64,000 bases of DNA from positions 496,001 through 560,000 of the forward strand of contig NZ_CP147250.1 of the NCBI RefSeq assembly GCF_017316305.2, written 5' to 3'. Shown in pieces: positions 51,231 to 59,285 of the stretch. Every line of letters begins with the position of its first letter. Positions within the stretch are counted from its first letter, which is position 1. The stretch comes from Enterococcus sp. DIV1094. Lineage in GTDB: Bacteria; Bacillota; Bacilli; Lactobacillales; Enterococcaceae. The position numbers and the translations under genes are program-made. The notes beneath the pieces are model-generated. The model made no database searches. It had not been told where the DNA came from and saw only the letters and a list, made by a program, of their open reading frames with translations.

Positions 51231-51998
51231 TTAAAAAGGAACATCGTCATATTGATGTGCTTCTCTTTCTTTTCTGAGCCTTTCTTGTTCGTTATAGTCC
51301 GCTAACCATTTTGGCTCTGGCTCTTTTCGAGTGACATGATGCTTCGCTCGGGAGTTAGGGAATGTCTTTTGGTTCTTCTTAGATTCATTTTTTTCTTTTC
51401 TCGCCCAGCTTCGAATAGTCGCCAAATAGTTTTTATAAGTTTTACCAGCTGATTCACAATACTCGGATAACCGTTCAATCCGTTCTTGATAATCATTAGG
51501 GAATTCTGTTTTGAGTTTCTCCATTTGGTCATCTGACAAGAGAACATTTTTGTACTCTCCGTATTTATGACGGATGGGCTTAGCCTTCGATTTTTTCGAA
51601 GGCGGTAACTCTCTTATATATTCTTTTGTATTATTAAATGTATTATTAATAGATGTATTATTATCTTGATAGATTTCTTGGTGACCCCCCACCAAATTTT
51701 CTTGGTGACCCCCACCAAGAATTCTTATATACCTAGCCTCGATTTCTTTACTACCCTCTTTGTACTTAACTTCTCGATATATATAGCCTTTTTCTTCAAG
51801 TGACTTTAGCCAATTCTGAATTGTTGGCTTACTTACTTTGTATTGATTGGCAAAGTATTCATTACTAGCCCAGCAATAACCTTTTTCATTACACAAAGCT
51901 GTGATTTCTCCATAAAGAAGTTTTGCACTAGGTATCAATGAATCGTCATATCTAACATTTGCAGGTATGATGGCGTAATAACTTCGATGTTCTGCCAA
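51231..51998 (-). CDS. Phage replication initiator (helix-turn-helix/DnaD-like)
   Basis: A 255-residue replication protein. Residues 1-95 form a winged helix-turn-helix (RSYYAIIPANVRYDDSLIPS; YKVSKPTIQNWLKSLEEKGY), and residues 155-205 resemble a DnaD C-terminal domain (YLATIRSWARKEKNESKK). The TTG start has AGGAGG seven bases upstream. The middle of the gene (51613-51720) contains iteron-like repeats and an AT-rich segment, probably the phage origin, as in lambda O. Confidence 0.8.
   Translation of the reverse strand: MAEHRSYYAIIPANVRYDDSLIPSAKLLYGEITALCNEKGYCWASNEYFANQYKVSKPTIQNWLKSLEEKGYIYREVKYKEGSKEIEARYIRILGGGHQENLVGGHQEIYQDNNTSINNTFNNTKEYIRELPPSKKSKAKPIRHKYGEYKNVLLSDDQMEKLKTEFPNDYQERIERLSEYCESAGKTYKNYLATIRSWARKEKNESKKNQKTFPNSRAKHHVTRKEPEPKWLADYNEQERLRKEREAHQYDDVPF
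51613..51720. other. Candidate phage origin of replication
   Basis: Two near-identical repeats (TTTCTTGGTGACCCCC..ACCAA, 51674-51696 and 51698-51720) each have the dyad TTGGTG/CACCAA. They adjoin about 60 bp of AT-rich DNA with repeats of TATTATTAA. This iteron-plus-AT layout inside the initiator gene is typical of lambdoid-style origins. Confidence 0.55.
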
Positions 51999-52000
51999 AA

Positions 52001-52231
52001 TTATTCCTCCTCATCCACAACAGTAATCGTGTACTGGTAACAAGTCTCTGTAATTCCATTAACTAATCTATTGGTCTTAATTTTTTCAACACTAATATCA
52101 CTTTGTTCAGCTTGTGTACCGATGAAAGCAAATGTCATGATTTCTAAGAACAATCTGTCTCTCGGACTCATTTTTTTATATTTAGTGCGCCATGCTCGTT
52201 CAAATGCTGCTGTTTTTAAACTAATCATCAT
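52001..52231 (-). CDS. Hypothetical protein
   Basis: From ATG 52231 (AGAGGAG upstream, sharing the TAATG with the preceding stop) 76 residues, MMISLKTAAFERAWRTKYKK. No family recognised; replication region. Confidence 0.6.
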   Translation of the reverse strand: MMISLKTAAFERAWRTKYKKMSPRDRLFLEIMTFAFIGTQAEQSDISVEKIKTNRLVNGITETCYQYTITVVDEEE

Positions 52232-52725
52232 TATTTCTCCTCTAGCTGACATAATGTATGCGATAAATGTGCCAATACTGCTAATGTATCTTGTGAAGTA
52301 AGTTGATACTCAGATTCGTACATTTCATCAATAAACCTGATTTGAGCACGTTCATGCGAATAATCTTGACCACACCATCTACGGATTGTTCTCGAATGAC
52401 CGCTTCGAAACCCCTCGTTATACCAATAACCAAATACCTCTTTTTCTTCGAGCATTACAGGTAGATTTCCTTCTTCAATAGTTTTTATAGCGAATTTTAA
52501 AAGTGAACGCAGCTCTTTTTCCCATTCTTTATATCGTCTTATTTCAACTAGTTGCATACCGATAGCTACATTCTCATCATGGCTATTAAATTGCTCAATA
52601 TATGACTTCTGCAATTTAATCTCTTTTAGGAGTTCTTCTTCATTTTTTACAAACTCTTTTCTGAGTTTATTTAGTCTATCTTCGGCTTCTTTCAATTTTT
52701 TAAAATTATCATTAATTGTTCTCAC
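52231..52725 (-). CDS. Hypothetical coiled-coil protein
   Basis: A 164-residue protein with an N-terminal coiled coil (residues 5-55, KKLKEAEDRLNKLRKEFVKN). No enzymatic motif. Between HNH nuclease and replication genes. Confidence 0.55.
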   Translation of the reverse strand: MRTINDNFKKLKEAEDRLNKLRKEFVKNEEELLKEIKLQKSYIEQFNSHDENVAIGMQLVEIRRYKEWEKELRSLLKFAIKTIEEGNLPVMLEEKEVFGYWYNEGFRSGHSRTIRRWCGQDYSHERAQIRFIDEMYESEYQLTSQDTLAVLAHLSHTLCQLEEK

Positions 52726-52726
52726 T

Positions 52727-53413
52727 TTACCCTCCGATATTTAACTTTTTGATTGTCTCCTGGTTTAACTTGATTCCTTTGATTTGATACTTATTTTTGA
52801 AATTGGTCACACCTATTTTGTGTTTTTCCGTGTGATGGATTCTACAAAGTCCTGCGTAAGTGTATTCTGAATGATCAATTTTCTTACGTTTTCGTCTACC
52901 CAATGCTTTATCAAAATGATCAATGTCAGCTCCTGTTCTTCCACAGATACAACAGACTCTTTTCGTAATACATTTGTACAAGTAGTATTCTTGATTCGCT
53001 GGTAAGATTTCATACCCTTCTTTGAATGGAATATGATGTTCAAAGATGAAATCTAAGATGATATTTGCTAGGATGTTTACGTCACTTACAGTTGTATCCG
53101 ATTCGTCCTTGAGGCTTATTTTTCGCCCTGTGACACCTTCAAAACGAAAGTAGAAGAATTCCTTCCAGAAATCTGTTGGCGTGCCTGTATCGATGAATAT
53201 ATCCCCTATGAGCGCATAAATGAAGTTTCTTTGCTGGGCTGTGAAGCGACGTGGATCGATAAAACGCACTTCAATGATCCGATCGCCTTCATAACCTTCG
53301 TACATCGTTTTAAGTCGTTCGATGTTTATTTCTTCGTTGATTGTTGCGCTAATTTCTTGTCCTTTGAAATGCTTTAATATCGCAGAATATGAATCGATTA
53401 GCGGTTTAAACAA
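52727..53413 (-). CDS. Putative HNHc nuclease
   Basis: A 228-residue protein of the phage HNHc_6 class. The C-terminal nuclease has CCICGRTGADIDHFDKALG and LCRIHHTEKHKIG, giving paired Cys and His residues that form the HNH metal site. These proteins accompany single-strand-annealing recombinases and may act in recombination or resolution. TTG start with AAGTGA site. Confidence 0.8.
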   Translation of the reverse strand: MFKPLIDSYSAILKHFKGQEISATINEEINIERLKTMYEGYEGDRIIEVRFIDPRRFTAQQRNFIYALIGDIFIDTGTPTDFWKEFFYFRFEGVTGRKISLKDESDTTVSDVNILANIILDFIFEHHIPFKEGYEILPANQEYYLYKCITKRVCCICGRTGADIDHFDKALGRRKRKKIDHSEYTYAGLCRIHHTEKHKIGVTNFKNKYQIKGIKLNQETIKKLNIGG

Positions 53414-53445
53414 TTAAATCACTTCTTTTTCTTCTGATTCGTTGA

Positions 53446-54330
53446 TCAATTCATCTCAACGGAGTACTCTACACCTAAGCTTTCAATCGTTTGTTTGATA
53501 ACTGACAGTTGTTTAGCAGTGCCTGTAATATTTAGAGCAAAGGAATACTTGGGTTCATCGGTGTCTATTTCTTGTGTTGTTACCACAGCTCTTTCTGGAG
53601 TTGCTGTTTGTTTGATCTGTTTTTCTGTCTTTTCTATTTCTTTCTCTTCTTTTTCTCTTAATTCTTTGACAGCTTGATCTATCTTTGGAAAAATCTGTGC
53701 TGCAGTTAGTCCTTCATCAATTAAAGAGATCCAAGCCATTGACTCAAGACCATAAGCTTTTACATAGCTTTCAACCAACGATTTTTGCTGTTCGTAGTTT
53801 TCTTTTTCTTGTTTTATTGCTGTGCATTCAGCAATTATTTCTTCTTCAATTTTTTTCGTTAAATTGTTTTTGGCTGTAAAACTTGAAGCATTCAGCCAAT
53901 TACTTTGGAGGCTGATTTCATTAGCTTCAATCTCAGCCTTACTTGCTTGTTTTTTGATGAATGCCAAAACAATTGTTTTTCGTTCTTCCTTTGTTTTAGC
54001 TTCAAATTCTTTGATTTGGTCAGCAATACCTTCAGATGCTAGCTTGATCTCATCGCTGTAGGCTTTAATTTGTTTTTCAAATACAGCAAGAGGTTCACTA
54101 AACTCCTTCTTCACTTCTATTCGTTTAGAATCGATCAAATCAAAAATTCGATTTAGTTCCGCTCTTGCTTTCTTAGCATCTGCAATATCCTCTTCTTTAA
54201 AAATCAAATTTTCAAAACGCTTAACAGTTGCATTGATTAAATTCGCTAGTTGATCTTCATTGATAATTTCAATTACACTTGGTTGATAATTAACATCAAA
54301 GATGACTTCTGTTGATAGTTCATTGCTCAT
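53446..54330 (-). CDS. DUF1351 protein
   Basis: A 294-residue protein with long helical coils (IKAYSDEIKLASEGIADQIK). DUF1351 genes sit next to Erf/RecT recombinases and are thought to assist recombination. It abuts the Erf gene without gap. Confidence 0.85.
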   Translation of the reverse strand: MSNELSTEVIFDVNYQPSVIEIINEDQLANLINATVKRFENLIFKEEDIADAKKARAELNRIFDLIDSKRIEVKKEFSEPLAVFEKQIKAYSDEIKLASEGIADQIKEFEAKTKEERKTIVLAFIKKQASKAEIEANEISLQSNWLNASSFTAKNNLTKKIEEEIIAECTAIKQEKENYEQQKSLVESYVKAYGLESMAWISLIDEGLTAAQIFPKIDQAVKELREKEEKEIEKTEKQIKQTATPERAVVTTQEIDTDEPKYSFALNITGTAKQLSVIKQTIESLGVEYSVEMN

Positions 54331-55023
54331 TTATAAATCCTCCCAAGATGGTTTATTGTGATTTTCCGATTCTTTTTTCTTCTGCTCTGCTTTCAATGCA
54401 TAGCGTTTAAGAAATCCAATGATTTTCGAATAGGAATTTCTGTCGATTTGTTTAAAGCTACTAAAACCGCTTCTTTCTAGCGTTGTAGCAATTATGAATT
54501 CTTTTTCTTGATTAGTTAACTGAGCGATTCGATGAACATAATCATCAAATGTCTGTTTAAACTCAGAATCTAAATCATTGTCATTCTGAATCTTTTCATT
54601 CTCATCAGCACCAATTTTGGCGTCATCATCCCCATCTGCGACAACTCCAAATGAGCTAGCCAGCGAATACCTTTTTGCATAAGTAATTACACTACCTAAA
54701 GATTGTGGATTTTTTGTATTACACGGAAAGCCTAAAGGACCATATAGAATGTATTGACCGCTTGAATGATAAACGCACGTTGTTACTGCAACATGGTTAT
54801 CACTTGTAACTACATCTTGACCAAAATCAATCCCACTATCAGACTCTTGAGCAGCATTTCTTATAGCTGATTCAATAGATTTAAGTGTTGCGTACTCAAA
54901 TTTCATTTCCCCACCGTTTTTTGTTCCATAATTTACAGAGGCATCGAATTTAGGTTGTTGTAGCTTACCTTTCAATTGATATAGCCCTTTATAAATCTCA
55001 TTTGTTTCTTCACTAGTCTTCAT
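54331..55023 (-). CDS. erf: Erf-type single-strand annealing recombinase
   Basis: A 230-residue ERF superfamily protein. Conserved blocks EIYKGLYQLKGKLQQPKFDA, YATLKSIESAIRNAAQESD and SVITYAKRYSLASSFGVVAD identify it. It anneals complementary single strands in phage recombination/circularisation. Acidic, disordered C-terminus. Confidence 0.88.
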   Translation of the reverse strand: MKTSEETNEIYKGLYQLKGKLQQPKFDASVNYGTKNGGEMKFEYATLKSIESAIRNAAQESDSGIDFGQDVVTSDNHVAVTTCVYHSSGQYILYGPLGFPCNTKNPQSLGSVITYAKRYSLASSFGVVADGDDDAKIGADENEKIQNDNDLDSEFKQTFDDYVHRIAQLTNQEKEFIIATTLERSGFSSFKQIDRNSYSKIIGFLKRYALKAEQKKKESENHNKPSWEDL

Positions 55024-55111
55024 CTACTTCATCCTCCACTTCATTAATAGTCGGTTTACCCCAATCAGGATTAGTTAAATATTCATCTAAAGTGGAAAGT
55101 TCATTATTCAT
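55013..55111 (-). CDS. Small acidic protein
   Basis: A 32-residue frame (MNNELSTLDEYLTNPDWGKP...EDEVDED) behind AAGGAGA, overlapping the Erf gene by 11 bases. Function unknown. Confidence 0.55.
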   Translation of the reverse strand: MNNELSTLDEYLTNPDWGKPTINEVEDEVDED

Positions 55112-55142
55112 ATGCTAAAATCTCCTTAGATATGTTTAGTTT

Positions 55143-55178
55143 GTGACTCATTGCTTTGGACGGCTGAGTCACTTTTTT
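55143..55178 (+). terminator. Hairpin with plus-strand T-run
   Basis: GTGACTC/GAGTCAC stem followed by TTTTTTT on the plus strand, though the surrounding genes are leftward. It may block antisense transcription. Confidence 0.4.
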
Positions 55179-55333
55179 TGTATTTTTTCTCCGCACTTTG
55201 GACAATACGGTCCATCCCATGGATGACACTGTTGTAGTAGTTTATTGTTAAGACGTAATGTGTAGCGACAATCCGGACAATAAAAAACATGTCTATAAAA
55301 TAGATACTCTTTTATTTTTTGTCTTAATTTCAT
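55169..55333 (-). CDS. Small zinc-ribbon protein
   Basis: A 54-residue frame with CPDC (19-22) and CPKC (45-48): a rubredoxin-like zinc ribbon. Start overlaps the preceding stop (TAAATG). Probably nucleic-acid binding. Confidence 0.65.
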   Translation of the reverse strand: MKLRQKIKEYLFYRHVFYCPDCRYTLRLNNKLLQQCHPWDGPYCPKCGEKIQKK

Positions 55334-55441
55334 TTAATTTCCTGCCATTTCTTTTGTTTGTTGATTACCTGTTGACTTATTGTCATACCACCATCTATCA
55401 GCAATCATTTTTCCTTTCTTCAAAGCTTCTTTTCGATTCAT
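55334..55441 (-). CDS. Small hypothetical protein
   Basis: A 35-residue frame (MNRKEALKKGKMIADRWWYD) with GGAAGGAG site; directly followed by the zinc-ribbon gene. Unknown. Confidence 0.55.
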   Translation of the reverse strand: MNRKEALKKGKMIADRWWYDNKSTGNQQTKEMAGN

Positions 55442-55583
55442 ATGTTCTCCTTCCTTTCGAATCTATTAGGTTTATCAAAACCATTAGTGTTCCGTAGATG
55501 GTACCCATAGTTAGGCTGAAATGAGTGATTGAAATGAGCATTGCTATAATCAACCCTATTACTATCGTGTCAAATTTTGTCAT
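55398..55583 (-). CDS. Small membrane protein
   Basis: A 61-residue protein with two membrane segments (6-24, 26-42) and a basic tail; GGGAG site. Its end overlaps the next small gene by 44 bases in another frame. Confidence 0.6.
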   Translation of the reverse strand: MTKFDTIVIGLIIAMLISITHFSLTMGTIYGTLMVLINLIDSKGRRTYESKRSFEERKNDC

Positions 55584-55729
55584 AGTCTTATCTCCCTATT
55601 TTTGATTTCCAGCATCCGTAAATCTTCAAGCTCCATCTCAATCAGCTCTGCACGATCATCTTGTAATTCTTTTCTACGTAGCCTAATAAGATTGAGAATT
55701 TGGTGTTCTTGTTGTACTGTGTATGCCAT
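55580..55729 (-). CDS. Small helical protein
   Basis: A 49-residue frame (MAYTVQQEHQILNLIRLRRK...) rich in Arg/Glu/Leu, AGGAGG site; overlaps the membrane gene (ATGA). Unknown. Confidence 0.6.
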   Translation of the reverse strand: MAYTVQQEHQILNLIRLRRKELQDDRAELIEMELEDLRMLEIKNREIRL

Positions 55730-55733
55730 CAAA

Positions 55734-55811
55734 TTACCTCCTATGAATTTTAATCAACATAGCTAAATTGACTATTTGTAAGATTAAAATAAGTACATAG
55801 ATTACTGTCAT
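55734..55811 (-). CDS. Single-span micropeptide
   Basis: A 25-residue hydrophobic frame (MTVIYVLILILQIVNLAMLI) with a near-perfect AAAGGAGGGG site, ending IHRR. A genuine membrane micropeptide is likely. Confidence 0.55.
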   Translation of the reverse strand: MTVIYVLILILQIVNLAMLIKIHRR

Positions 55812-55869
55812 ATTAAGCCCCTCCTTTCGTGTGGGGTTATTCAGAATCAAAACTCCGTTCCTAAATTCA

Positions 55870-56361
55870 CTAAGGATAAACAGTGACAGTGGCTACAATG
55901 TCATACTTTTCATTTGGAACTTCTAGGTCGGCTAGGAGTTCTTTTGTTTTTTCAAATGTATCGACTTGCGATTTCACTGTAATTTCGACTTTCTCTTTAC
56001 TTTCCATGTTTTTCAAAGCTCCTTCACCTGTTGCTGGATCATATTCGATTCCACCGAACACAAAATTTCCATCAACTCCCTTAAGCACATCCTCAATGCC
56101 CTTTTTTTCATTAGTAGGCTTTTCATTTTTGCTAATTAAAGACTCTCCATCTTCCTCGCTTATCGAAATAAAGTTTGATTTATATTTCAAGTCGTTGTAA
56201 GCGAACTGGAGACTTGCGTATGCTTCCTCGTACGTTAGATCTCTATTTTTCAATAAATCCACAATGTCTTTTCCGATTTCCGCAATTTCTTCGTTAAATC
56301 CAAATTCATTAAGGTCCTGTTGTCGCTGAAACTTTTTTAAATACTCTTCTTTCTTATCCAT
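55870..56361 (-). CDS. Hypothetical early protein
   Basis: A 163-residue acidic protein. N-terminal helical segment (EIGKDIVDLLKNRDLTYEEA), C-terminal beta part. No recognised family. It probably acts early after induction. Confidence 0.6.
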   Translation of the reverse strand: MDKKEEYLKKFQRQQDLNEFGFNEEIAEIGKDIVDLLKNRDLTYEEAYASLQFAYNDLKYKSNFISISEEDGESLISKNEKPTNEKKGIEDVLKGVDGNFVFGGIEYDPATGEGALKNMESKEKVEITVKSQVDTFEKTKELLADLEVPNEKYDIVATVTVYP

Positions 56362-56430
56362 TTTTTTAATACCAGCCTTTCTGTTTAGTTCTCCATCTGC
56401 ATTCCAGTCGTAATTACTGTTGTTTTCGGT

Positions 56431-56847
56431 TTACGATTCAGAAAAAGATGGAGCATTGGCTAAAACTTTGAGTATTTCTGCAATCGTGTGGATTTCCTCT
56501 TTTTTAACCATCTTTTCCAACTTGGTATATACTCGGCTTGCTACAAGGCTTAATCGCTGTTCATAACCTTCAAACGTAGAGTTGTAAAATTCAAGTGTTT
56601 CTTCGTTTGAAACTTCTTTATCTGAAACCTTGGAAACAAAACCTCTCATTTCGTTCTCTCCAATTTTCATCGTGATTAAAATACCTTTTTCGTTATCCAT
56701 CATTTTTCTTCCTTTCATTTTTTCGCTATCGATTAAAATTTCCCCAATCGCTTGTTGCACGGCAGACATAATTGCTAGTGTATTTTTTTCTTCCTGTATT
56801 CCTTTTTCCTTCAAAAATTCCTCGTATTTCTTTATGCTGTCTTTCAC
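56431..56847 (-). CDS. Hypothetical early protein
   Basis: A 138-residue helical protein with GTG start (AAGGAGG site): KYEEFLKEKGIQEEKNTLAI. No family recognised. Overlaps the preceding gene by 4 bases. Confidence 0.6.
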   Translation of the reverse strand: MKDSIKKYEEFLKEKGIQEEKNTLAIMSAVQQAIGEILIDSEKMKGRKMMDNEKGILITMKIGENEMRGFVSKVSDKEVSNEETLEFYNSTFEGYEQRLSLVASRVYTKLEKMVKKEEIHTIAEILKVLANAPSFSES

Positions 56848-57080
56848 TTTGATTCCTCCTTTTTAGATACATATTGATATAGAGCGATTGAAGAAAACTT
56901 CCAATCTTTGCCAATTCTTACTCCAGGAACTTTTCCAAGTTCAGCTTCTTTATGCAAAGTTGGAACACTGACTGTTAAAAAATCAGCTGCTTTTTTCGAA
57001 TTCCAAATTTCATTTGGAATGGAATGTTCTGATAACAAAATCTTTAAATCTTCTAAATTGACTAAAGCTAGATTAGTCAT
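56844..57080 (-). CDS. Helix-turn-helix protein, excisionase-like
   Basis: A 78-residue protein with an excisionase/AlpA-type winged helix (KKAADFLTVSVPTLHKEAEL, then GKDWKFSSIALYQYVSKK). It could direct prophage excision or regulate early genes. The typical place for such a gene in phages of this type. Confidence 0.7.
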   Translation of the reverse strand: MTNLALVNLEDLKILLSEHSIPNEIWNSKKAADFLTVSVPTLHKEAELGKVPGVRIGKDWKFSSIALYQYVSKKEESK

Positions 57081-57097
57081 GAATGATCCCTCTCTTT

Positions 57098-57301
57098 CTA
57101 TAGTTCATACATAGCAATAATTGAATCAATAATTCTGTTCGCTTCAGCAGAAGTTCTTTTACCGCTTAAGATTAAAGATAAGTAGCTTTTGTCGATATTG
57201 AATCTGTTCGCAAGCATCGTATATGTTAGAAAGTTTGAATTTTCTACATATTGTTTAATTTTTTCTCTATCTTTTTGTGTGATTTCAGCAATGTCAGCCA
57301 T
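57098..57301 (-). CDS. Small helix-turn-helix protein
   Basis: A 67-residue DNA-binding protein (YTMLANRFNIDKSYLSLILS, a helix-turn-helix). Probably an early regulator. Confidence 0.65.
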   Translation of the reverse strand: MADIAEITQKDREKIKQYVENSNFLTYTMLANRFNIDKSYLSLILSGKRTSAEANRIIDSIIAMYEL

Positions 57302-57316
57302 AATTCACAACCCCCC

Positions 57317-58063
57317 CTAATTAATTTCCTCTAAATCCATTTGAGGATAATATCCCTTGGCAATTAATAAGTTGTATATGAAGACTCTGCCTTTTTGCGT
57401 CCATTTAGTATTCATCACGACTTTCACACCACCGTCTGATTTTGGTATCTCGCTTGTGTGTGATTTTGTATATCCTTGATTCATATGCTTACGATAGAGT
57501 AACCATTGACCGCTAACTTTATGCTGTACGCCTAACTGATTAAGCAATTTATTCAAAGCGATAGCTGACATTCCATAATCAGCTGCAATTTGAGAAGTCG
57601 CTACTGTATCCGTTGATGATAGAATCGTATCCAGATAGCTGATTTTGGGTTCGTATTCAGCAATTTGTTGTTCGAGTAGTTGATTTTTTTCTTCTAAATC
57701 AGCTGCTAATCGCAATGCTTGAGCAAAGCTTTGAGGGACGTTCGTGTAGCTTCCTGTTTTTCTGATTGCTGGAAGGACTTCACTTGTCACCCAACGTTTG
57801 AACTTTCTTGCGTTTGGAAGCTTGGATTTAAGTATTAAGCTATATAGCCCTGATTCGTTGATCAGCATTAATGCTGTTCCATTAACGGTGAACGATTCGT
57901 TCTGCGTTTTATCTTCTTCATCTACATGGTCACGAATTGCTTTAGGAGTATTTGAGTAGCCCAAAACATTAGCTACATCTTTTCCGACAAAGTATGGCTT
58001 GTTATCCAACAAAATAGTCCGGACTTCATTTTGTTCAAAATCAAAAATTTTTGGTTGGTTCAT
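57317..58063 (-). CDS. Phage antirepressor (Bro-N + KilAC)
   Basis: A 248-residue antirepressor: Bro-N domain (residues 1-105; DNKPYFVGKDVANVLGYSNT, VTSEVLPAIRKTGSY) and KilAC/ANT domain (about 135-240; TSQIAADYGMSAIALNKLLN). It inactivates repressors to promote lysis. Downstream of the Cro-like gene. Confidence 0.9.
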   Translation of the reverse strand: MNQPKIFDFEQNEVRTILLDNKPYFVGKDVANVLGYSNTPKAIRDHVDEEDKTQNESFTVNGTALMLINESGLYSLILKSKLPNARKFKRWVTSEVLPAIRKTGSYTNVPQSFAQALRLAADLEEKNQLLEQQIAEYEPKISYLDTILSSTDTVATSQIAADYGMSAIALNKLLNQLGVQHKVSGQWLLYRKHMNQGYTKSHTSEIPKSDGGVKVVMNTKWTQKGRVFIYNLLIAKGYYPQMDLEEIN

Positions 58064-58078
58064 TTTGTTTCCTCCTTT

Positions 58079-58321
58079 TTAAGTTGTTTGTTTACTTAGT
58101 AGCGTAAATGCGACTTTGCCGTTAAAAAAAATTTCGATCGCTTCTTGATCAGTTAGCGGAATCTCAATCTTCATTTTCTGAGCTTCTTCAATTGAGAAAG
58201 CTCCACCTTTTTTCATCTTTCGGTAAAAAGTGCTACGGTCAACCCCGATCGAATCAGCTACTGCTTGTTGAGTAGTACCACGCTCTACGATAAGACCCTT
58301 TAACTTGTTTGTATTAATCAT
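58079..58321 (-). CDS. Cro-like repressor
   Basis: An 80-residue protein with a helix-turn-helix (GTTQQAVADSIGVDRSTFYR). It is the first gene leftward from the switch region and faces the cI gene, so it is the Cro counterpart that turns down cI. Confidence 0.85.
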   Translation of the reverse strand: MINTNKLKGLIVERGTTQQAVADSIGVDRSTFYRKMKKGGAFSIEEAQKMKIEIPLTDQEAIEIFFNGKVAFTLLSKQTT

Positions 58322-58340
58322 GGATATTCACTCCTTCTTT

Positions 58341-58443
58341 AGTCGCATTAACGCGACTTGTTATAACTAATATACCACCCTATTATTTATCGGTCAACAA
58401 AAAAGTTGCATTATCGCGATTTATTTTGTTGCATATTTGCAAC
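58341..58443. promoter_or_regulatory. CI/Cro operator region, three matched palindromes
   Basis: Three operators: GTCGCATTAACGCGAC (58342-58357), GTTGCATTATCGCGAT (58405-58420) and GTTGCATATTTGCAAC (58428-58443). Half-site GTYGC, spaced 63 and 23 bp. The third overlaps the -35 of the cI promoter. Confidence 0.8.
58369..58397 (-). promoter_or_regulatory. Early leftward promoter (PR-like)
   Basis: -35 TTGACC (58392-58397) and -10 TATATT (58369-58374), spacing 17; drives cro and the early genes. Flanked by operators on both sides. Confidence 0.8.
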
Positions 58444-58457
58444 TTATGATTTATAAT
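58429..58457 (+). promoter_or_regulatory. cI promoter (PRM-like)
   Basis: -35 TTGCAT (58429-58434), -10 TATAAT (58452-58457), spacing 17. Operator three overlaps the -35, so a repressor bound there would block it. Confidence 0.75.
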
Positions 58458-58477
58458 ATTTTTAAGAGGTGATTGCA

Positions 58478-59206
58478 ATGGACATAGGGCAAAGAATGAA
58501 ATCAAGGAGAAAGGAACTAAAATTGAGTGCAGATGTTGTTGCTGAAAAACTCGGAGTTTCTAGGTCAACTGTTTTTAGATATGAGAAGGGAGAAATAGAG
58601 AAACTTCCAACTAATATTCTTGACAGTGTTGCGGAAGTTTTAGAAACCACCCCAGCTTTTTTGATGGGTTGGGAGAGTGAAAGTGTTACTCATATAGAAA
58701 CAGTCTACAATCAACTTGAACAATCGAGACAAGCAAAGGTTTACAATTTTGCAGTTGAGGAACTTGAAGAACAAAAAAATGATAACAACACTAATATCTC
58801 AGAACTTGAGGCTTATAGAAATCGGAAAAGAAAAGCTCAAAAGATTACTGATTTCCCCTGTTTCGGTTTTGCAGGAGCAGGATTAGGTGAAGCTTTACAA
58901 GAGGAAAAGCCAGAGTATATACCATTGCCTTCAAGTGTTATTCCACCAGAAGCTGACTTTTGTTTGCTTGTCAACGGAGATTCTATGGAACCTAGTTTCT
59001 TAAACGGTACCTATGCGTTTATTAATGTTGTACACGGTGTTCACTCAGGGACTGTAGCGGTTGTCATTTTGAATGGCGAAGGGCTATTAAAACGAGTATG
59101 GTTTGAAAACAATATTGCTCGTTTGGAATCCTTCAATAAGAAGTATGAAGATATTGTGGTTACGGAACATGATGATTTTAGAATTGTCGGTAAAGTAGTA
59201 ATGTAA
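58478..59206 (+). CDS. CI-like repressor with S24 peptidase domain
   Basis: From ATG 58478 (AGAGGTG upstream) 242 residues. N-terminal helix-turn-helix (residues 5-60, ADVVAEKLGVSRSTVFRYEK) and a C-terminal LexA/UmuD-type S24 peptidase (about 125-242): autocleavage site FAGAG near 132, nucleophile Ser169 in NGDSMEP and Lys205 in GLLKRVW. It maintains lysogeny and is inactivated by RecA-stimulated self-cleavage, so the prophage should be SOS-inducible. An upstream GTG at 58469 is in frame but lacks a site. Confidence 0.92.
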   Translation: MDIGQRMKSRRKELKLSADVVAEKLGVSRSTVFRYEKGEIEKLPTNILDSVAEVLETTPAFLMGWESESVTHIETVYNQLEQSRQAKVYNFAVEELEEQKNDNNTNISELEAYRNRKRKAQKITDFPCFGFAGAGLGEALQEEKPEYIPLPSSVIPPEADFCLLVNGDSMEPSFLNGTYAFINVVHGVHSGTVAVVILNGEGLLKRVWFENNIARLESFNKKYEDIVVTEHDDFRIVGKVVM

Positions 59207-59285
59207 TAGAGACTTTGTTTCAACAAAGTCTTCCTCTATATTGTGAAATTTAATACAAATGTATATTAAGAAATGAGGTGAAAAA

